The translations under genes were made by a program, and so were the position numbers. The notes beneath the pieces were generated by a model. The model saw only the letters and a list, made by a program, of their open reading frames with translations, was not told the DNA's origin and searched no databases. A stretch of DNA of 64,000 nucleotides from Pseudomonas yamanorum (GTDB lineage: Bacteria; Pseudomonadota; Gammaproteobacteria; Pseudomonadales; Pseudomonadaceae), in the NCBI RefSeq assembly GCF_900105735.1, contig NZ_LT629793.1, forward strand, positions 5,022,001-5,086,000, read 5' to 3'. How positions within the stretch are numbered: the stretch's first letter is position 1; every line of letters begins with the position of its first letter. Below, piece by piece: positions 34,332 to 42,878 of the stretch.

Positions 34332-35722
34332 TTCACTTCGATCCCGATGGTTTGGCGATTGAGGATTTACTGTTGATTGCCCGGCAGGATGCACCGGCTG
34401 AATTCAGCGGTGCGGCCCGCCAGCGTATCGACGAAGGCCATCAACTGTTGCTGCGCCTGGTGGCTGAAGGCACGCCGATTTACGGGGTGACCACCGGCCT
34501 GGGTGCGGCGGTGGATACGCCGGTGTCGCCGGTGCAGGCAAACATTCCACTGGGGCGCGCAGTGGGCGTTGGGCGCCTGGCCAATCGAAAGGAGTTACGC
34601 GCGATCACGGCAGCCCGGTTGGCCGGGTTGGCCCAGGGGCGCTCGGGCATTTCGCCAAGGGCGGCGCAGGCGCTGTTGGATTTGCTTAATAGCGGCCTCG
34701 AACCCGAGGTGCCGTTGCTCGGATCATTAGGCGAGAGCGACCTGGCGCCGTTGGCCCATTTGAGCCTGGCGCTGAACGTACCACTGACGGGCAAGGATGG
34801 CCTGGCGCTGGTGTCGGCCAACGCTGCGAGTATCGGCCTTGGGGCGTTGCTGGTGGCTGAAGCCGAACAGGCATTGCAGGCCGTGTTGGCGGGGCTGGCG
34901 TTGTCGTGTGAAGGCTATCGGGCCAACCTCAGTCCGTTCCAGCCGTGGGCTTCGCGGTTGCGTCCGGCGCCGGGGCAAAGCGGGCAATCAGCGGCGGTGC
35001 TGGAATTGCTGGCGGGCGGCGAATTGGCCGATAACCCGCGTCGGTTACAGGACCCGCTGAGCTTTCGCTGTGCCACGGTGATTCAAGGCGCGGCGCGACA
35101 GGCGGTGCAGGCGTTGCGCGAGTTGATCGAACTGGAACTGGCCAGCGGTGCGGACAATCCGGCGTTGATCAGCGAAGACGTGTTGGTGCTGGCCACGGCC
35201 AATTTCGACAGCACCCATCTCGCGCTGGCGGCCGAAGGCTTGGGCCTGGCGTTGAGCCGCGTGGCGGTGTGCAGCGCCGAGCGGATTGCCAAGTTGCTGT
35301 CGCCGGCCTCCAGTGAACTGCCACGCTTTTTGATCAAACAGCCCGGGCACGTAGGCATGGCCGCCTTGCAGCGCACCGGTTCGGCGTTGGTGGCGGAGAT
35401 TGGGCATTTGGCCAATCCGATCCCGGCGGTGAGCGTGCCGGTGGCGGATCGCGTGGAAGATTATGCGGGGCAGGCGTTGGCGGTGGTCGAGAAAACCCGG
35501 CAGCTGGTGCAGCGCGTGGTGTGGCTGGGCAGCATTGAGTTGATCGTGGCGGCGCAGGCAGTGGATCTGCGCGGCACGGTTCAACTGGGGGAGGGCACCC
35601 GGCGTATTCATGAGGCAGTGCGCAGCCAGGTGGCGCATCTGGATCAGGATCGATCGGGGTCGGTGGATGTGCTGGCGTTGGCTACATTCATCGAAAACGA
35701 TGGCTTGAAACCCATTCTCTAA
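34328..35722 (+). CDS. Histidine-ammonia-lyase-fold enzyme lacking the MIO tripeptide
   Basis: A 464-residue member of the aromatic amino acid lyase superfamily, somewhat shorter than HutH (about 510). Conserved: Y52 in YGVTTGLG, LQDPLSFRCATVIQG, ANFDSTHLA, and ADRVEDYAGQA near the C-terminus. Altered: the MIO-forming Ala-Ser-Gly is replaced, GSLGESDLAPLAH (132-144) being one residue shorter than GSVGASGDLAPLAH, and the essential Asn of 'NGTQ' is absent (KDGLALVSANA, 156-166). It therefore cannot use canonical MIO chemistry. As I recall, ergothionase, which eliminates trimethylamine from ergothioneine, is a HAL-fold enzyme working by acid-base catalysis. A similar non-MIO elimination is possible here. 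The ATG overlaps the preceding stop; the frame upstream of it reads through that gene and was rejected. Confidence 0.82.
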   Translation: MIHFDPDGLAIEDLLLIARQDAPAEFSGAARQRIDEGHQLLLRLVAEGTPIYGVTTGLGAAVDTPVSPVQANIPLGRAVGVGRLANRKELRAITAARLAGLAQGRSGISPRAAQALLDLLNSGLEPEVPLLGSLGESDLAPLAHLSLALNVPLTGKDGLALVSANAASIGLGALLVAEAEQALQAVLAGLALSCEGYRANLSPFQPWASRLRPAPGQSGQSAAVLELLAGGELADNPRRLQDPLSFRCATVIQGAARQAVQALRELIELELASGADNPALISEDVLVLATANFDSTHLALAAEGLGLALSRVAVCSAERIAKLLSPASSELPRFLIKQPGHVGMAALQRTGSALVAEIGHLANPIPAVSVPVADRVEDYAGQALAVVEKTRQLVQRVVWLGSIELIVAAQAVDLRGTVQLGEGTRRIHEAVRSQVAHLDQDRSGSVDVLALATFIENDGLKPIL

Positions 35723-35737
35723 AACAATGGAGATCAA

Positions 35738-35811
35738 ATGTGGGAGCTGGCTTGCCTGCGATAGCGGTATTGGATTCACCATCGCTATCGCAGGCAAGCC
35801 AGCTCCCACAT
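35738..35811. repeat. REP doublet, type A
   Basis: ATGTGGGAGCTGGCTTGCC and perfect inverted copy with a short spacer, after the lyase gene. Confidence 0.9.
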
Positions 35812-35829
35812 TTTTGACTGCATTTCAGG

Positions 35830-36432
35830 TCATGGATTTTCAGCGGCCAGGGCGGCAATTACCGCCGGCCGCTCGCTGATCCGCTGCTGGAACTTCGCCA
35901 GCGCCGGCCACTGCTGCAAATCGATATCAAACAACCCCGCCCAGCGCAGCACCACAAACAGGTACGCATCCGCCACCGAGTACTGCGCGCCCAGCAGGTA
36001 GTCCTGACGCTCCAGGGTCTGCACCAGAATTGCAAACCGCTTGAACAGCGTGGCCTTGAACAGCGCCTTCACCTCATCCGGAATCGCATCCTTGAACAAC
36101 ACCCCCAGCCCGCCATGAATCTCGCTGGAGACAAAGTTCAGCCACTCCTGCAAACGCACCCGCTCCCAACTGCCATTGGCCGGCGCCAGGCCTGCCGCAG
36201 GTACCCGGTCAGCCAGGTATTGCAGGATCGCGGCGCCTTCGGTCAGCACCTCGCCGTTGTCCAGTTGCAGCGCCGCCACGTAGCCCTTGGGGTTGATCTG
36301 CAGGAAATCATCACCGTCAGCGGTGAGCTTTTTCTGGTTGTCGACGCGAATCAATTCAAACGGCAGGGCCAGTTCCCGCAGCACGATATGGGACGCGAGG
36401 GAACAGGCATTCGGGGAAAAATACAGCTTCAT
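35830..36432 (-). CDS. Glutathione S-transferase
   Basis: A 200-residue beta/theta-class-like GST. The thioredoxin-fold N-domain opens MKLYFSPNACSLASHIVLRE, with the Cys-Ser pair at the site typical of bacterial beta-class GSTs. GEVLTEGAAILQYLADRVP provides the conserved glutathione-binding Glu-Gly/Ser segment, and the C-terminal helical domain includes YSVADAYLFVVLRWA. It is divergent from the LysR gene at 36531 with 98 bases between, so that regulator may control it. Substrate unknown. Confidence 0.9.
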   Translation of the reverse strand: MKLYFSPNACSLASHIVLRELALPFELIRVDNQKKLTADGDDFLQINPKGYVAALQLDNGEVLTEGAAILQYLADRVPAAGLAPANGSWERVRLQEWLNFVSSEIHGGLGVLFKDAIPDEVKALFKATLFKRFAILVQTLERQDYLLGAQYSVADAYLFVVLRWAGLFDIDLQQWPALAKFQQRISERPAVIAALAAENP

Positions 36433-36530
36433 CGGGGCAACTCCGCAGGACAGTTGCCTTCAGTCTCGTGGGCATGGCACCTTGCGTAAAATTAATCTTT
36501 CAGAACCCTGCCATAAGGACAGCTACTGCC

Positions 36531-37400
36531 ATGATGAACCTGATGCACTGGCGCCTGCTGGTAGCCGTGGCGGACAACGGCAGTATCACCGCGGCCTCCG
36601 AGCGGGTGGGCATGACTCAGTCCGCCGCCAGCCAGGCCATGGCGGCCATGGAGGCCAACCTCGGTGCGCAACTGTTTGTGCGTGAGGCACGCCAGACTGT
36701 GCCCACCGCCTTGGGCCTGCAAGTGATCGAGCAGGCGCGGGTGATGATGGGGACCTTGCAGGCGATTCGTACCACGGTGGACGAGGCGCGGCCCATGCTG
36801 CGTGGGACGATTCGCATCGCGAGTTTCCCCATGGTGCTGGCGGTGTTCCTGCCGCCGCTGTTGCGGCGGTTCAACCAGCTTTACCCGGGCATCGAGGTCA
36901 CGGCCCTGGAAGTCACGGACGATGAAGTGAACACCTTGCTCGACGCAAATCTGATCGACTTGGGGGTGGTGCTCAACCCGCCTTCCGAGCGCAATGCTGC
37001 GGTGCTGGGGCGCGATAACTGGGTGGCGGTGCTGCCGATGGCCCACGGGTTTTCCCGGCGCCCGGCGCAGGCAACCGTGATGCTGGAAGAATTGGTGGAG
37101 CAACCCTTTGTGCTTGCCACCGGCGGCTGCACCGTCAACGCCCGCAGCCTGGCGCAGGAAGCCGGTCTGACATTGCGCGAGGTACGGGTGGAAGTGCGGG
37201 AATGGAACAGCGCCTTCAGCCTGGTGCGCGAAGGTGTCGGCGTCACCCTGGTACCCGAGATGACCCTGCCGGCCCAGCGCCACGGCTTGCGCATCATGCC
37301 GCTGGCGGAGCCGGTGCATCGCGAGTTTGCGTTGGTGACATCACGCCACCAACCGCCTTCCGCAGTGGTTAATGCTTTGTTGCAAATGCTGGCTGACTAG
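36531..37400 (+). CDS. LysR-family transcriptional regulator
   Basis: A 289-residue LTTR with an N-terminal winged HTH (about residues 5-62, GSITAASERVGMTQSAASQAM) and a two-lobe effector-binding domain. The start at 36531 follows an AAGGAC box; the longer frame lacks one. Divergent from the GST gene, which is a classical LTTR target arrangement. Effector unknown. Confidence 0.9.
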   Translation: MMNLMHWRLLVAVADNGSITAASERVGMTQSAASQAMAAMEANLGAQLFVREARQTVPTALGLQVIEQARVMMGTLQAIRTTVDEARPMLRGTIRIASFPMVLAVFLPPLLRRFNQLYPGIEVTALEVTDDEVNTLLDANLIDLGVVLNPPSERNAAVLGRDNWVAVLPMAHGFSRRPAQATVMLEELVEQPFVLATGGCTVNARSLAQEAGLTLREVRVEVREWNSAFSLVREGVGVTLVPEMTLPAQRHGLRIMPLAEPVHREFALVTSRHQPPSAVVNALLQMLAD

Positions 37401-37567
37401 TGGCCTTGCATAGCGCCAACGCCTGTCTATGCTCACCCAGAACCGTTGATGACGCTCGGCATATAAAGCGTTTCGGATAGGTTCCCCCATAAAGGTCTGC
37501 GATCAAGATTCAAACCGTGAATGGAATGCGCCCGCGTGGGCGTCGGGAAAATAAAGGGTGATCCGCC

Positions 37568-38887
37568 ATGTTCAACCGCCAACACAAATCCGACCTGCTG
37601 GAAATCGAACGTTTCTCCTGTGCGCTTACCGAAGCCAAAGCCAAATTGGCCGCCATCAGCCGTTCCATGGCAATGATCGAGTTTGATCGCGACGGCATCG
37701 TGCTGGATGCCAATGAAAACTTCTGCAGGACCATGGGCTACCGCGCCGAAGAAATTCGCGGCCAGCATCACCGGATTTTCTGCGAAGAGGCCTACACCCA
37801 CACCGACGCCTACGCCAAGCTCTGGCGCGACCTGGCGCGGGGCGAGCCTCTCAGTGGCACCTTCATGCGGTTGAACAAGCATGGTCAGGAAGTGTGGCTG
37901 GAGGCCAGTTACATGCCGGTAATCGGTGCCGACAACCAGGTGCAGAGCGTGATCAAGGTGGCCTCTGACATCTCGGCGCGGATTCACCACGAGCATGAAA
38001 ACCAAAGCTTGATCGACGCCATCGGCCGCTCCATGGCGGTGATCGAATTCACCCCACAAGGCCAGATTCTGAATGCCAACGACAACTTCCTGAAGACGGT
38101 GAAGTATTCCCTCGGTGAAATTGTTGGTCAGCACCACAGTATGTTCTGCCATCGCGGTGAGACCGATTCGCCGGCCTATAAAGCCTTCTGGGCCTCGCTC
38201 AATCGCGGCGAATATCACTCCCACCGGTTTGAACGCAAAGACAAATTCGGCCAGACGCTGTTCCTGGAAGCCTCCTACAACCCGATCTTCGATGCCAGCG
38301 GACGCCTGTACAAAGTGGTGAAGTTCGCCAGTGACATCACCGACCAGGTCACCACCTTGCGCACCGCCGCCGACTCGGCCCACGCCACCTCGGTGCAGAA
38401 CGACGCCTGCGCCCGCAAGGGTTCGGAAGTGGTGCAGCAGACCGTGCAGATCATCGAAGAAATTTCCCGTGACCTGAATGAGGCTGCCGTGAGTATCGAT
38501 GCGGTGAGCAAGCAGTCGGACATTATCGGCAGCATCGTCCAGACCATCCGGGGCATTGCTGACCAGACCAACCTGCTGGCGCTCAACGCCGCGATCGAAG
38601 CGGCCCGGGCCGGTGAACATGGGCGCGGGTTTGCGGTGGTGGCGGATGAGGTGCGCAGCCTTGCGGCACGTACCAGCCAGGCGACGATCGAGATTGTGGA
38701 CGTGGTGCGCAAGAACCACGACCTGTCGATCAGCGCGGTGTCGAGCATGCAGTCGAGCTTGAGCCGCACGGGGCTTGGGGTGGAGCTGGCGAATGAAGCG
38801 GGGCAGGTGATCCTGGAGATTCAGGAAGGGTCACGGCATGTGGTGGATGCGATCAGTCAGTTCAACTCGACACTGCAACTGCAGTAA
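37568..38887 (+). CDS. Soluble PAS-PAS methyl-accepting protein (BdlA-like)
   Basis: A 439-residue receptor without transmembrane segments. Two PAS domains lie at about 35-130 and 155-255 ([19 protein letters not shown] and [19 protein letters not shown] are equivalent positions). A short chemotaxis signalling domain follows at about 270-439, with the conserved tip [20 protein letters not shown] near 333. This architecture is that of BdlA, the P. aeruginosa biofilm-dispersion protein, and of Aer-2-like cytosolic sensors. It would interact with CheA/CheW or feed into c-di-GMP control. No chemotaxis genes are next to it. Confidence 0.88.
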   Translation: MFNRQHKSDLLEIERFSCALTEAKAKLAAISRSMAMIEFDRDGIVLDANENFCRTMGYRAEEIRGQHHRIFCEEAYTHTDAYAKLWRDLARGEPLSGTFMRLNKHGQEVWLEASYMPVIGADNQVQSVIKVASDISARIHHEHENQSLIDAIGRSMAVIEFTPQGQILNANDNFLKTVKYSLGEIVGQHHSMFCHRGETDSPAYKAFWASLNRGEYHSHRFERKDKFGQTLFLEASYNPIFDASGRLYKVVKFASDITDQVTTLRTAADSAHATSVQNDACARKGSEVVQQTVQIIEEISRDLNEAAVSIDAVSKQSDIIGSIVQTIRGIADQTNLLALNAAIEAARAGEHGRGFAVVADEVRSLAARTSQATIEIVDVVRKNHDLSISAVSSMQSSLSRTGLGVELANEAGQVILEIQEGSRHVVDAISQFNSTLQLQ

Positions 38888-38916
38888 CACCGCAGATCAA
38901 ATGTGGAATGAGCTTG

Positions 38917-38945
38917 TGTGGGAGCGAGCAAGCCCGCTCCCACAT
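38917..38945. repeat. Collapsed type-B REP unit
   Basis: TGTGGGAGCG is joined directly to AGCAAGCCCGCTCCCACA, so the two arms remain but the central spacer and inner parts are gone. It looks like a deletion derivative of a type-B doublet; it still forms a GTGGGAGCG/CGCTCCCAC hairpin. Confidence 0.7.
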
Positions 38946-38962
38946 TTGGTTTGTGGTGTTGC

Positions 38963-39469
38963 TTAGATCGCAGCCAGGGTTTCTTTCACCGTCTGCGCCT
39001 GCGGGTCAGCGGTTTTCGCTGCTACTTGCTGCGCCTGCTGGTCCTTCAGGCGTGCGGCCACTTCCTTGGAAATGGCATCCTGCTTTTCCTGTGGCAGGTT
39101 TTTCACATCTTCTTCGGTCAAACCCTGTTCCTTGAGCAGTTGCTCGCGGATGCGCTCGGCCGGGCTTTTCTTCATGTAGTCGGTGAAGTCACTGCGGGCC
39201 GATGTGGTGGAGTCGGTCTTGGGCACATCGGTGCTCGACGTGGTCGCGGTGGTGGCCTGCAACTGCACGCGGGTCTTGGCAAAGGCTGCGTCGATGTTGT
39301 CAGCCTTGGCATCCGCGGCGGCCTGGGTGGTGGACACGCCGGCGGCACCCTGCGCGTTTTGCGCGGCACCGCTGTACAGCGCGCTGGCGGCAGCGTTGGC
39401 CGGGTCCATGTCTGCGCGCTTGATGCGTTGGATCGTCGACTGAGCCTGGGGATTGTTGTTGATCAGCAT
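38963..39469 (-). CDS. Hypothetical Ala/Gln/Thr-rich protein
   Basis: A 168-residue hydrophilic protein starting MLINNNPQAQSTIQRIKRAD (AGGTG box 8 bases upstream). The middle is low-complexity Ala/Thr/Ser-rich (TTATTSSTDVPKTDSTTSAR) and the C-terminal half is helical with DFTDYMKKSPAERIREQLLKEQGL, then EEDVKNLP. No signal peptide or membrane span. Proteins with an unstructured N-terminus and an 'AERIREQLL..GLTEEDV' helical segment occur widely in Pseudomonas without known function. The longer frame upstream is Pro-rich and lies in a hairpin region, so I rejected it. Confidence 0.75.
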   Translation of the reverse strand: MLINNNPQAQSTIQRIKRADMDPANAAASALYSGAAQNAQGAAGVSTTQAAADAKADNIDAAFAKTRVQLQATTATTSSTDVPKTDSTTSARSDFTDYMKKSPAERIREQLLKEQGLTEEDVKNLPQEKQDAISKEVAARLKDQQAQQVAAKTADPQAQTVKETLAAI

Positions 39470-39604
39470 GATCAGGACACCTGTGGATGTGGGCGGTGCC
39501 ACAGGAGGAGCAATTAGCGTGCCCAATGGTGTGGCCCCGTGTTTACGGGGCTTTTGGCCGCCACCGTCGGCAAGCCTTGGCACGCCGACGGCCAGGGTTT
39601 GCCG

Positions 39605-41014
39605 CTAGTGGGCAATGTTCTCCAGCGCCAGGTTGCGGGTGCGCGGGCCGAACCAACTGATGGTGATCATCACGATCAACATGCTGCTGGCGATAAACGC
39701 CAACACGCCGGGCGTGCCTAGGTGTTCGAGGATCACACCGATCAACAGGCTGCTGAACACCGTCGACAGCCGACTGAACGAATAGCAGAACCCTACCGCC
39801 CGGGCGCGGATATTGGTGGGGAACAATTCGCTCTGGTAGGAGTGATAACTGAAACTCAGCCAGGCGTTGCAGAAGGTGATCATCACCCCGCAGATCACCA
39901 GCCCCACGGCGGTGGTTTGCAGCGCGAACAAACTGCCGAAGATCACCGCCCCCAGGGCCGAGCCGACAATCTGCCATTTGTTCTCAAATCGGTTCGCCAC
40001 CTTCACAAACAGCAGCGGCCCCAGCGGGTAGGCGAGGGTGATGATGAAGGCATAACCCAAGCTGTGAGTGACGCTTACGCCCTGGCCCGAGAGCAGCGCC
40101 GGCAGCCAGTTGCCGAAGCCGAAAAAGCCGATGGCCTGGAACACGTGAAACACAATCAGCATCAACGCCCGGCGCCGGTACGGCGGTTGCCAGATATCGG
40201 CAAAGCGCCCTTGGCCCTGCACGCTGACGGCTTCCGGCTCCGGTTCGTCCAGCGGCTTGCCGTGGTCTTTCTGGCAGCGCGCTTCAAGGCTGTCCATGAT
40301 CTGCCCGGCTTCGTCGAAGCGGCCTTTTTGCGCGAGCCAGCGCGGTGACTCCGGCAGGCGCTTGCGCAGTTGCCAGATAAACAGCGCAAACACCGCACTG
40401 CTCACCACCACCCAGCGCCAGCCGGAGATCCCGAACGGCGCCTGGGGCACCAGCCACCACGACATCAAGGCCACCGCCGGTACCGACAGGAACTGGATGA
40501 AAAACGCGAAGGCAAATGCCGAACTGCGCATGCGCTTGGGCACCAGTTCCGAGAGGTAGGCGTCGATGGTCACCAGCTCGATCCCCAAACCAATGCCCAC
40601 CAAAAAGCGCATGCAGATGATGCCCAGTGCGGAGGTCTGGATGCCCATCAACACGGTGGCGACGGTGTACCAGATCAACGCAAAGGTGAAGATCGCCCGG
40701 CGCCCGTAACGGTCGGCAATCGGGCTGAGCAGGCTGGCGCCGAGGAACAGGCCGAGGAAGGTCGCCGAGGCAAAGGCCGCCTGGTCAGAGAAGCCGAATA
40801 CGCCCTGGCTGCCGGTGTGGAAAATTCCTTCACTGATCAGGCCGGGGCTGATATAGGCAGTCTGGAACAAGTCATACAGCTCGAAAAAACCGCCAATCGA
40901 CAGCAGCGCCACCAAGCGCCAGACGGTGGCGACGGCGGGCAACCGATCAATGCGCGCGCTGATGTGCGCGGCGCGGATCGGGTCGATGCCGTCTGCGGTA
41001 GAAGGGAAAGACAT
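39605..41014 (-). CDS. MFS transporter (sugar/metabolite:H+ symporter type)
   Basis: A 469-residue major facilitator with 12 predicted spans. The loop 2-3 motif reads PIADRYGRRAIF, the sugar-porter PESPRWL motif occurs after TM6, and a long cytoplasmic loop separates the two halves. The substrate may be a sugar acid or aromatic acid. ATG 41014 is preferred over an in-frame TTG 15 bases upstream. It is the last gene of a three-gene unit with the uronate-dehydrogenase-like and GST genes; the gap to the dehydrogenase stop is 11 bases. Confidence 0.88.
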   Translation of the reverse strand: MSFPSTADGIDPIRAAHISARIDRLPAVATVWRLVALLSIGGFFELYDLFQTAYISPGLISEGIFHTGSQGVFGFSDQAAFASATFLGLFLGASLLSPIADRYGRRAIFTFALIWYTVATVLMGIQTSALGIICMRFLVGIGLGIELVTIDAYLSELVPKRMRSSAFAFAFFIQFLSVPAVALMSWWLVPQAPFGISGWRWVVVSSAVFALFIWQLRKRLPESPRWLAQKGRFDEAGQIMDSLEARCQKDHGKPLDEPEPEAVSVQGQGRFADIWQPPYRRRALMLIVFHVFQAIGFFGFGNWLPALLSGQGVSVTHSLGYAFIITLAYPLGPLLFVKVANRFENKWQIVGSALGAVIFGSLFALQTTAVGLVICGVMITFCNAWLSFSYHSYQSELFPTNIRARAVGFCYSFSRLSTVFSSLLIGVILEHLGTPGVLAFIASSMLIVMITISWFGPRTRNLALENIAH

Positions 41015-41025
41015 GGGCAGAAGAC

Positions 41026-41763
41026 TCAATAAGTGATCGGGATCTCGAATTCCTGGAACGCATCATCCACCGGTTGGTAACCCAGCACACGGGTTGTTTC
41101 GCTGAGGTCCAGGCGTTTGAAGCGGTTGTTGGAGATGCCGTGGGCGATCAGGTGTTTCACACCTTCGGTTTCTACCGAGCGTTGCAGCAATTGCACGGCA
41201 TCCCGCGGACTGAGCCAGGCGCTGAGGTCGCGGGCGTTGTTCAGGTCGGGGGCTTCCGGGAATTCGAATGCACCAATACGCAGGGCGATGGTGGAGAGCG
41301 GGGTTTTGGCAGCGTAAAAACCGCACAGGGCTTCGCCGTAGCATTTGCTCACGCCGTACAGGTTGGCGGGCATCACCTGCATGCCGGGGGTGATTTGCCG
41401 GTCGACCGGGTAGCCTTCGATGGTCTGGGCGCTGCTGGCGAACACCAGGCGCTTCACACCCGCAGCCACGGCGGCTTCGAACAGGTAGGTGGTGGCCAGG
41501 ATGTTGTTGGGCAGCAACTCGTCGAAGGTGGCGCTGGCGTGAGGGATGCCGGACAGGTGCACGATCACGTCAATGCCGTCGAGCAGGGCGGCGAGGGCGG
41601 TTTTGTCGCTCAGGTCTGCGCGGATGAAACGGTGTTCGCCGAGGGCGAAATCCGGCTCGATGCGATCGGTGAGGGTGAAGCGGTAGCGGTCTTTCGATGC
41701 TTCGAAAAACGTCTTGCCAATGCGGCCGCAGGCGCCGGTGAGTAGTACGTTGAGTCCGTTCAT
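41026..41763 (-). CDS. NAD-dependent epimerase/dehydratase, uronate dehydrogenase-like
   Basis: A 245-residue extended SDR. Rossmann motif LLTGACGRIG (residues 6-15), active site FASSAQTI and YxxxK as LYGVSKCYGE near 131, then LRIGAFEFPE and AWLSPRDAVQLLQRSV. The pattern 'SKCYGE ... R-I-G ... LS-x-D-x-V-Q-L' matches uronate dehydrogenases, which oxidise galacturonate or glucuronate to aldarate lactones. Start at 41763 follows AAGGAC. It is flanked on the same strand by a GST (upstream) and an MFS transporter (downstream). Confidence 0.83.
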   Translation of the reverse strand: MNGLNVLLTGACGRIGKTFFEASKDRYRFTLTDRIEPDFALGEHRFIRADLSDKTALAALLDGIDVIVHLSGIPHASATFDELLPNNILATTYLFEAAVAAGVKRLVFASSAQTIEGYPVDRQITPGMQVMPANLYGVSKCYGEALCGFYAAKTPLSTIALRIGAFEFPEAPDLNNARDLSAWLSPRDAVQLLQRSVETEGVKHLIAHGISNNRFKRLDLSETTRVLGYQPVDDAFQEFEIPITY

Positions 41764-41779
41764 TGTGTAGTCCTTGTTT

Positions 41780-42412
41780 TTAGTTATGGCCATCGAGGGC
41801 GAAGGTTTTGAAGCCGGGGCGCTGGCTGAGGGTTTCGTAGTAAGCGCTGACGGCCGGGTAGGACGGATGCTCCATGGGCGTCATCCACCAGCGGTGCACC
41901 GACAGGCCGATGAGGATGTCGGCGAGTGTGAAGTCATTACCGGCGACGTAGGCGTCGGTTTTGATCAATTGCTGTTCCAGTAGGCCCATCTTGTCGTTCC
42001 AGCTTTTTACCCCGGCTTTGATGCGTTGCGGGTCCTGGTAGTCCGGGTTCTTGCGCACCAGGGCGTGGAAGGCGTAGCCCCACGACGGGTTGAGTTCGGT
42101 GGCTTGCCAGTCCATCCATTGCTCGACCCTGGCACGGGCGGCCGGCTCGGTGGGCAACAGGTCGTGGCGTTGGTGCAGGCTCACGAGGTAGCGGCAGATG
42201 GTGTTGGATTCCCACAGCACGCCGTTGTCGTCGATGATCACCGGGACTTGGGCGTTTGGGTTCAGGGCCAGGAATTCGGCGGACTGGGTGGAGGCGAAGC
42301 CGATGCCCCAGTCTTCGCGGTCGTAGGGGATATCCAGCTCCTGGCAGGTCCACAGGACTTTTCGCACGTTGATGGAAGAAGTGCGACCGAGGATTTTCAG
42401 CGAATGGCCCAT
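41780..42412 (-). CDS. Glutathione S-transferase
   Basis: A 210-residue GST. The active-site segment GRTSSINVRKVLWTCQELDI carries a Ser-rich motif, as in bacterial theta/nu-like enzymes. LNPNAQVPVIIDDNGVLWES is the cis-Pro region, and the C-terminal domain includes FTLADILIGLSVHRWW. Start 42412 follows AGGAAAG. It stops 16 bases before the dehydrogenase start, suggesting cotranscription with that gene and the MFS transporter. A glutathione-dependent step in uptake/oxidation of an aromatic or sugar-acid conjugate is conceivable but not shown. Confidence 0.88.
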   Translation of the reverse strand: MGHSLKILGRTSSINVRKVLWTCQELDIPYDREDWGIGFASTQSAEFLALNPNAQVPVIIDDNGVLWESNTICRYLVSLHQRHDLLPTEPAARARVEQWMDWQATELNPSWGYAFHALVRKNPDYQDPQRIKAGVKSWNDKMGLLEQQLIKTDAYVAGNDFTLADILIGLSVHRWWMTPMEHPSYPAVSAYYETLSQRPGFKTFALDGHN

Positions 42413-42500
42413 GGTGCTTTCCTGACGAGGGTGAGAAGGCAGGGGGCAATTTAGCAGGGGCCAGAAGGCACGGCGAGGTGTTAAGTGGGCAGGATCAAAA

Positions 42501-42590
42501 ATGTGGGAGCGGGCTTGCTCGCGAATGCGGTGTATCAGTGATGGAACGGTCCGCTGACACACCGCATTCGCGAGCAAGCCCGCTCACAGT
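42501..42590. repeat. REP doublet, type B
   Basis: ATGTGGGAGCGGGCTTGC at the left; the right arm has lost one base group (CGCTCACAGT instead of CGCTCCCACA). Confidence 0.85.
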
Positions 42591-42608
42591 TTGACCGCGT
42601 GCGGTCTG

Positions 42609-42845
42609 TTAGATAAGTGGTGATTCCTGGTCCATCAGCTTGCCCATCAGCAATACGCCCAACTCACTCAACTGGTGAATCGCCAATGCCGTGTCGCGGT
42701 CTTTGCCGGTGAGTTCATCAGACAGGTCGAGCAATAATGTGCTGACCGAGGAAAACGTCTCGTAGCTGTTGGCGATCAGGCTTTCGCTGTTGGCGTCGGG
42801 GCTGACGGTGAATAAGGCGGGGGGATTTGGAGTTGCTTTGAACAT
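42609..42845 (-). CDS. Small DUF6124 (ex-DUF3077) family protein
   Basis: A 78-residue protein, MFKATPNPPALFTVSPDANS followed by SYETFSSVSTLLLDLSDELTGKDRDTALAIHQLSELGVLL (opening part SYETFSSVSTLLLDLSDE). This family is common and multi-copy in Pseudomonas; function unknown. The ATG at 42845 matches the family start. The upstream in-frame reading belongs to a structured RNA leader (42879-43078), not to protein. Likely controlled by that leader. Confidence 0.82.
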   Translation of the reverse strand: MFKATPNPPALFTVSPDANSESLIANSYETFSSVSTLLLDLSDELTGKDRDTALAIHQLSELGVLLMGKLMDQESPLI

Positions 42846-42878
42846 AGGTAGGATCTCTAACTGGGCCACCACCTGATC

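Noticed and set aside
39533-39554. Terminator-like hairpin GCCCCGTGTTTACGGGGC plus TTTT
   Set aside because: Its T-run is on the plus strand, where no gene ends; both flanking genes are on the minus strand, so it does not fit as their terminator.
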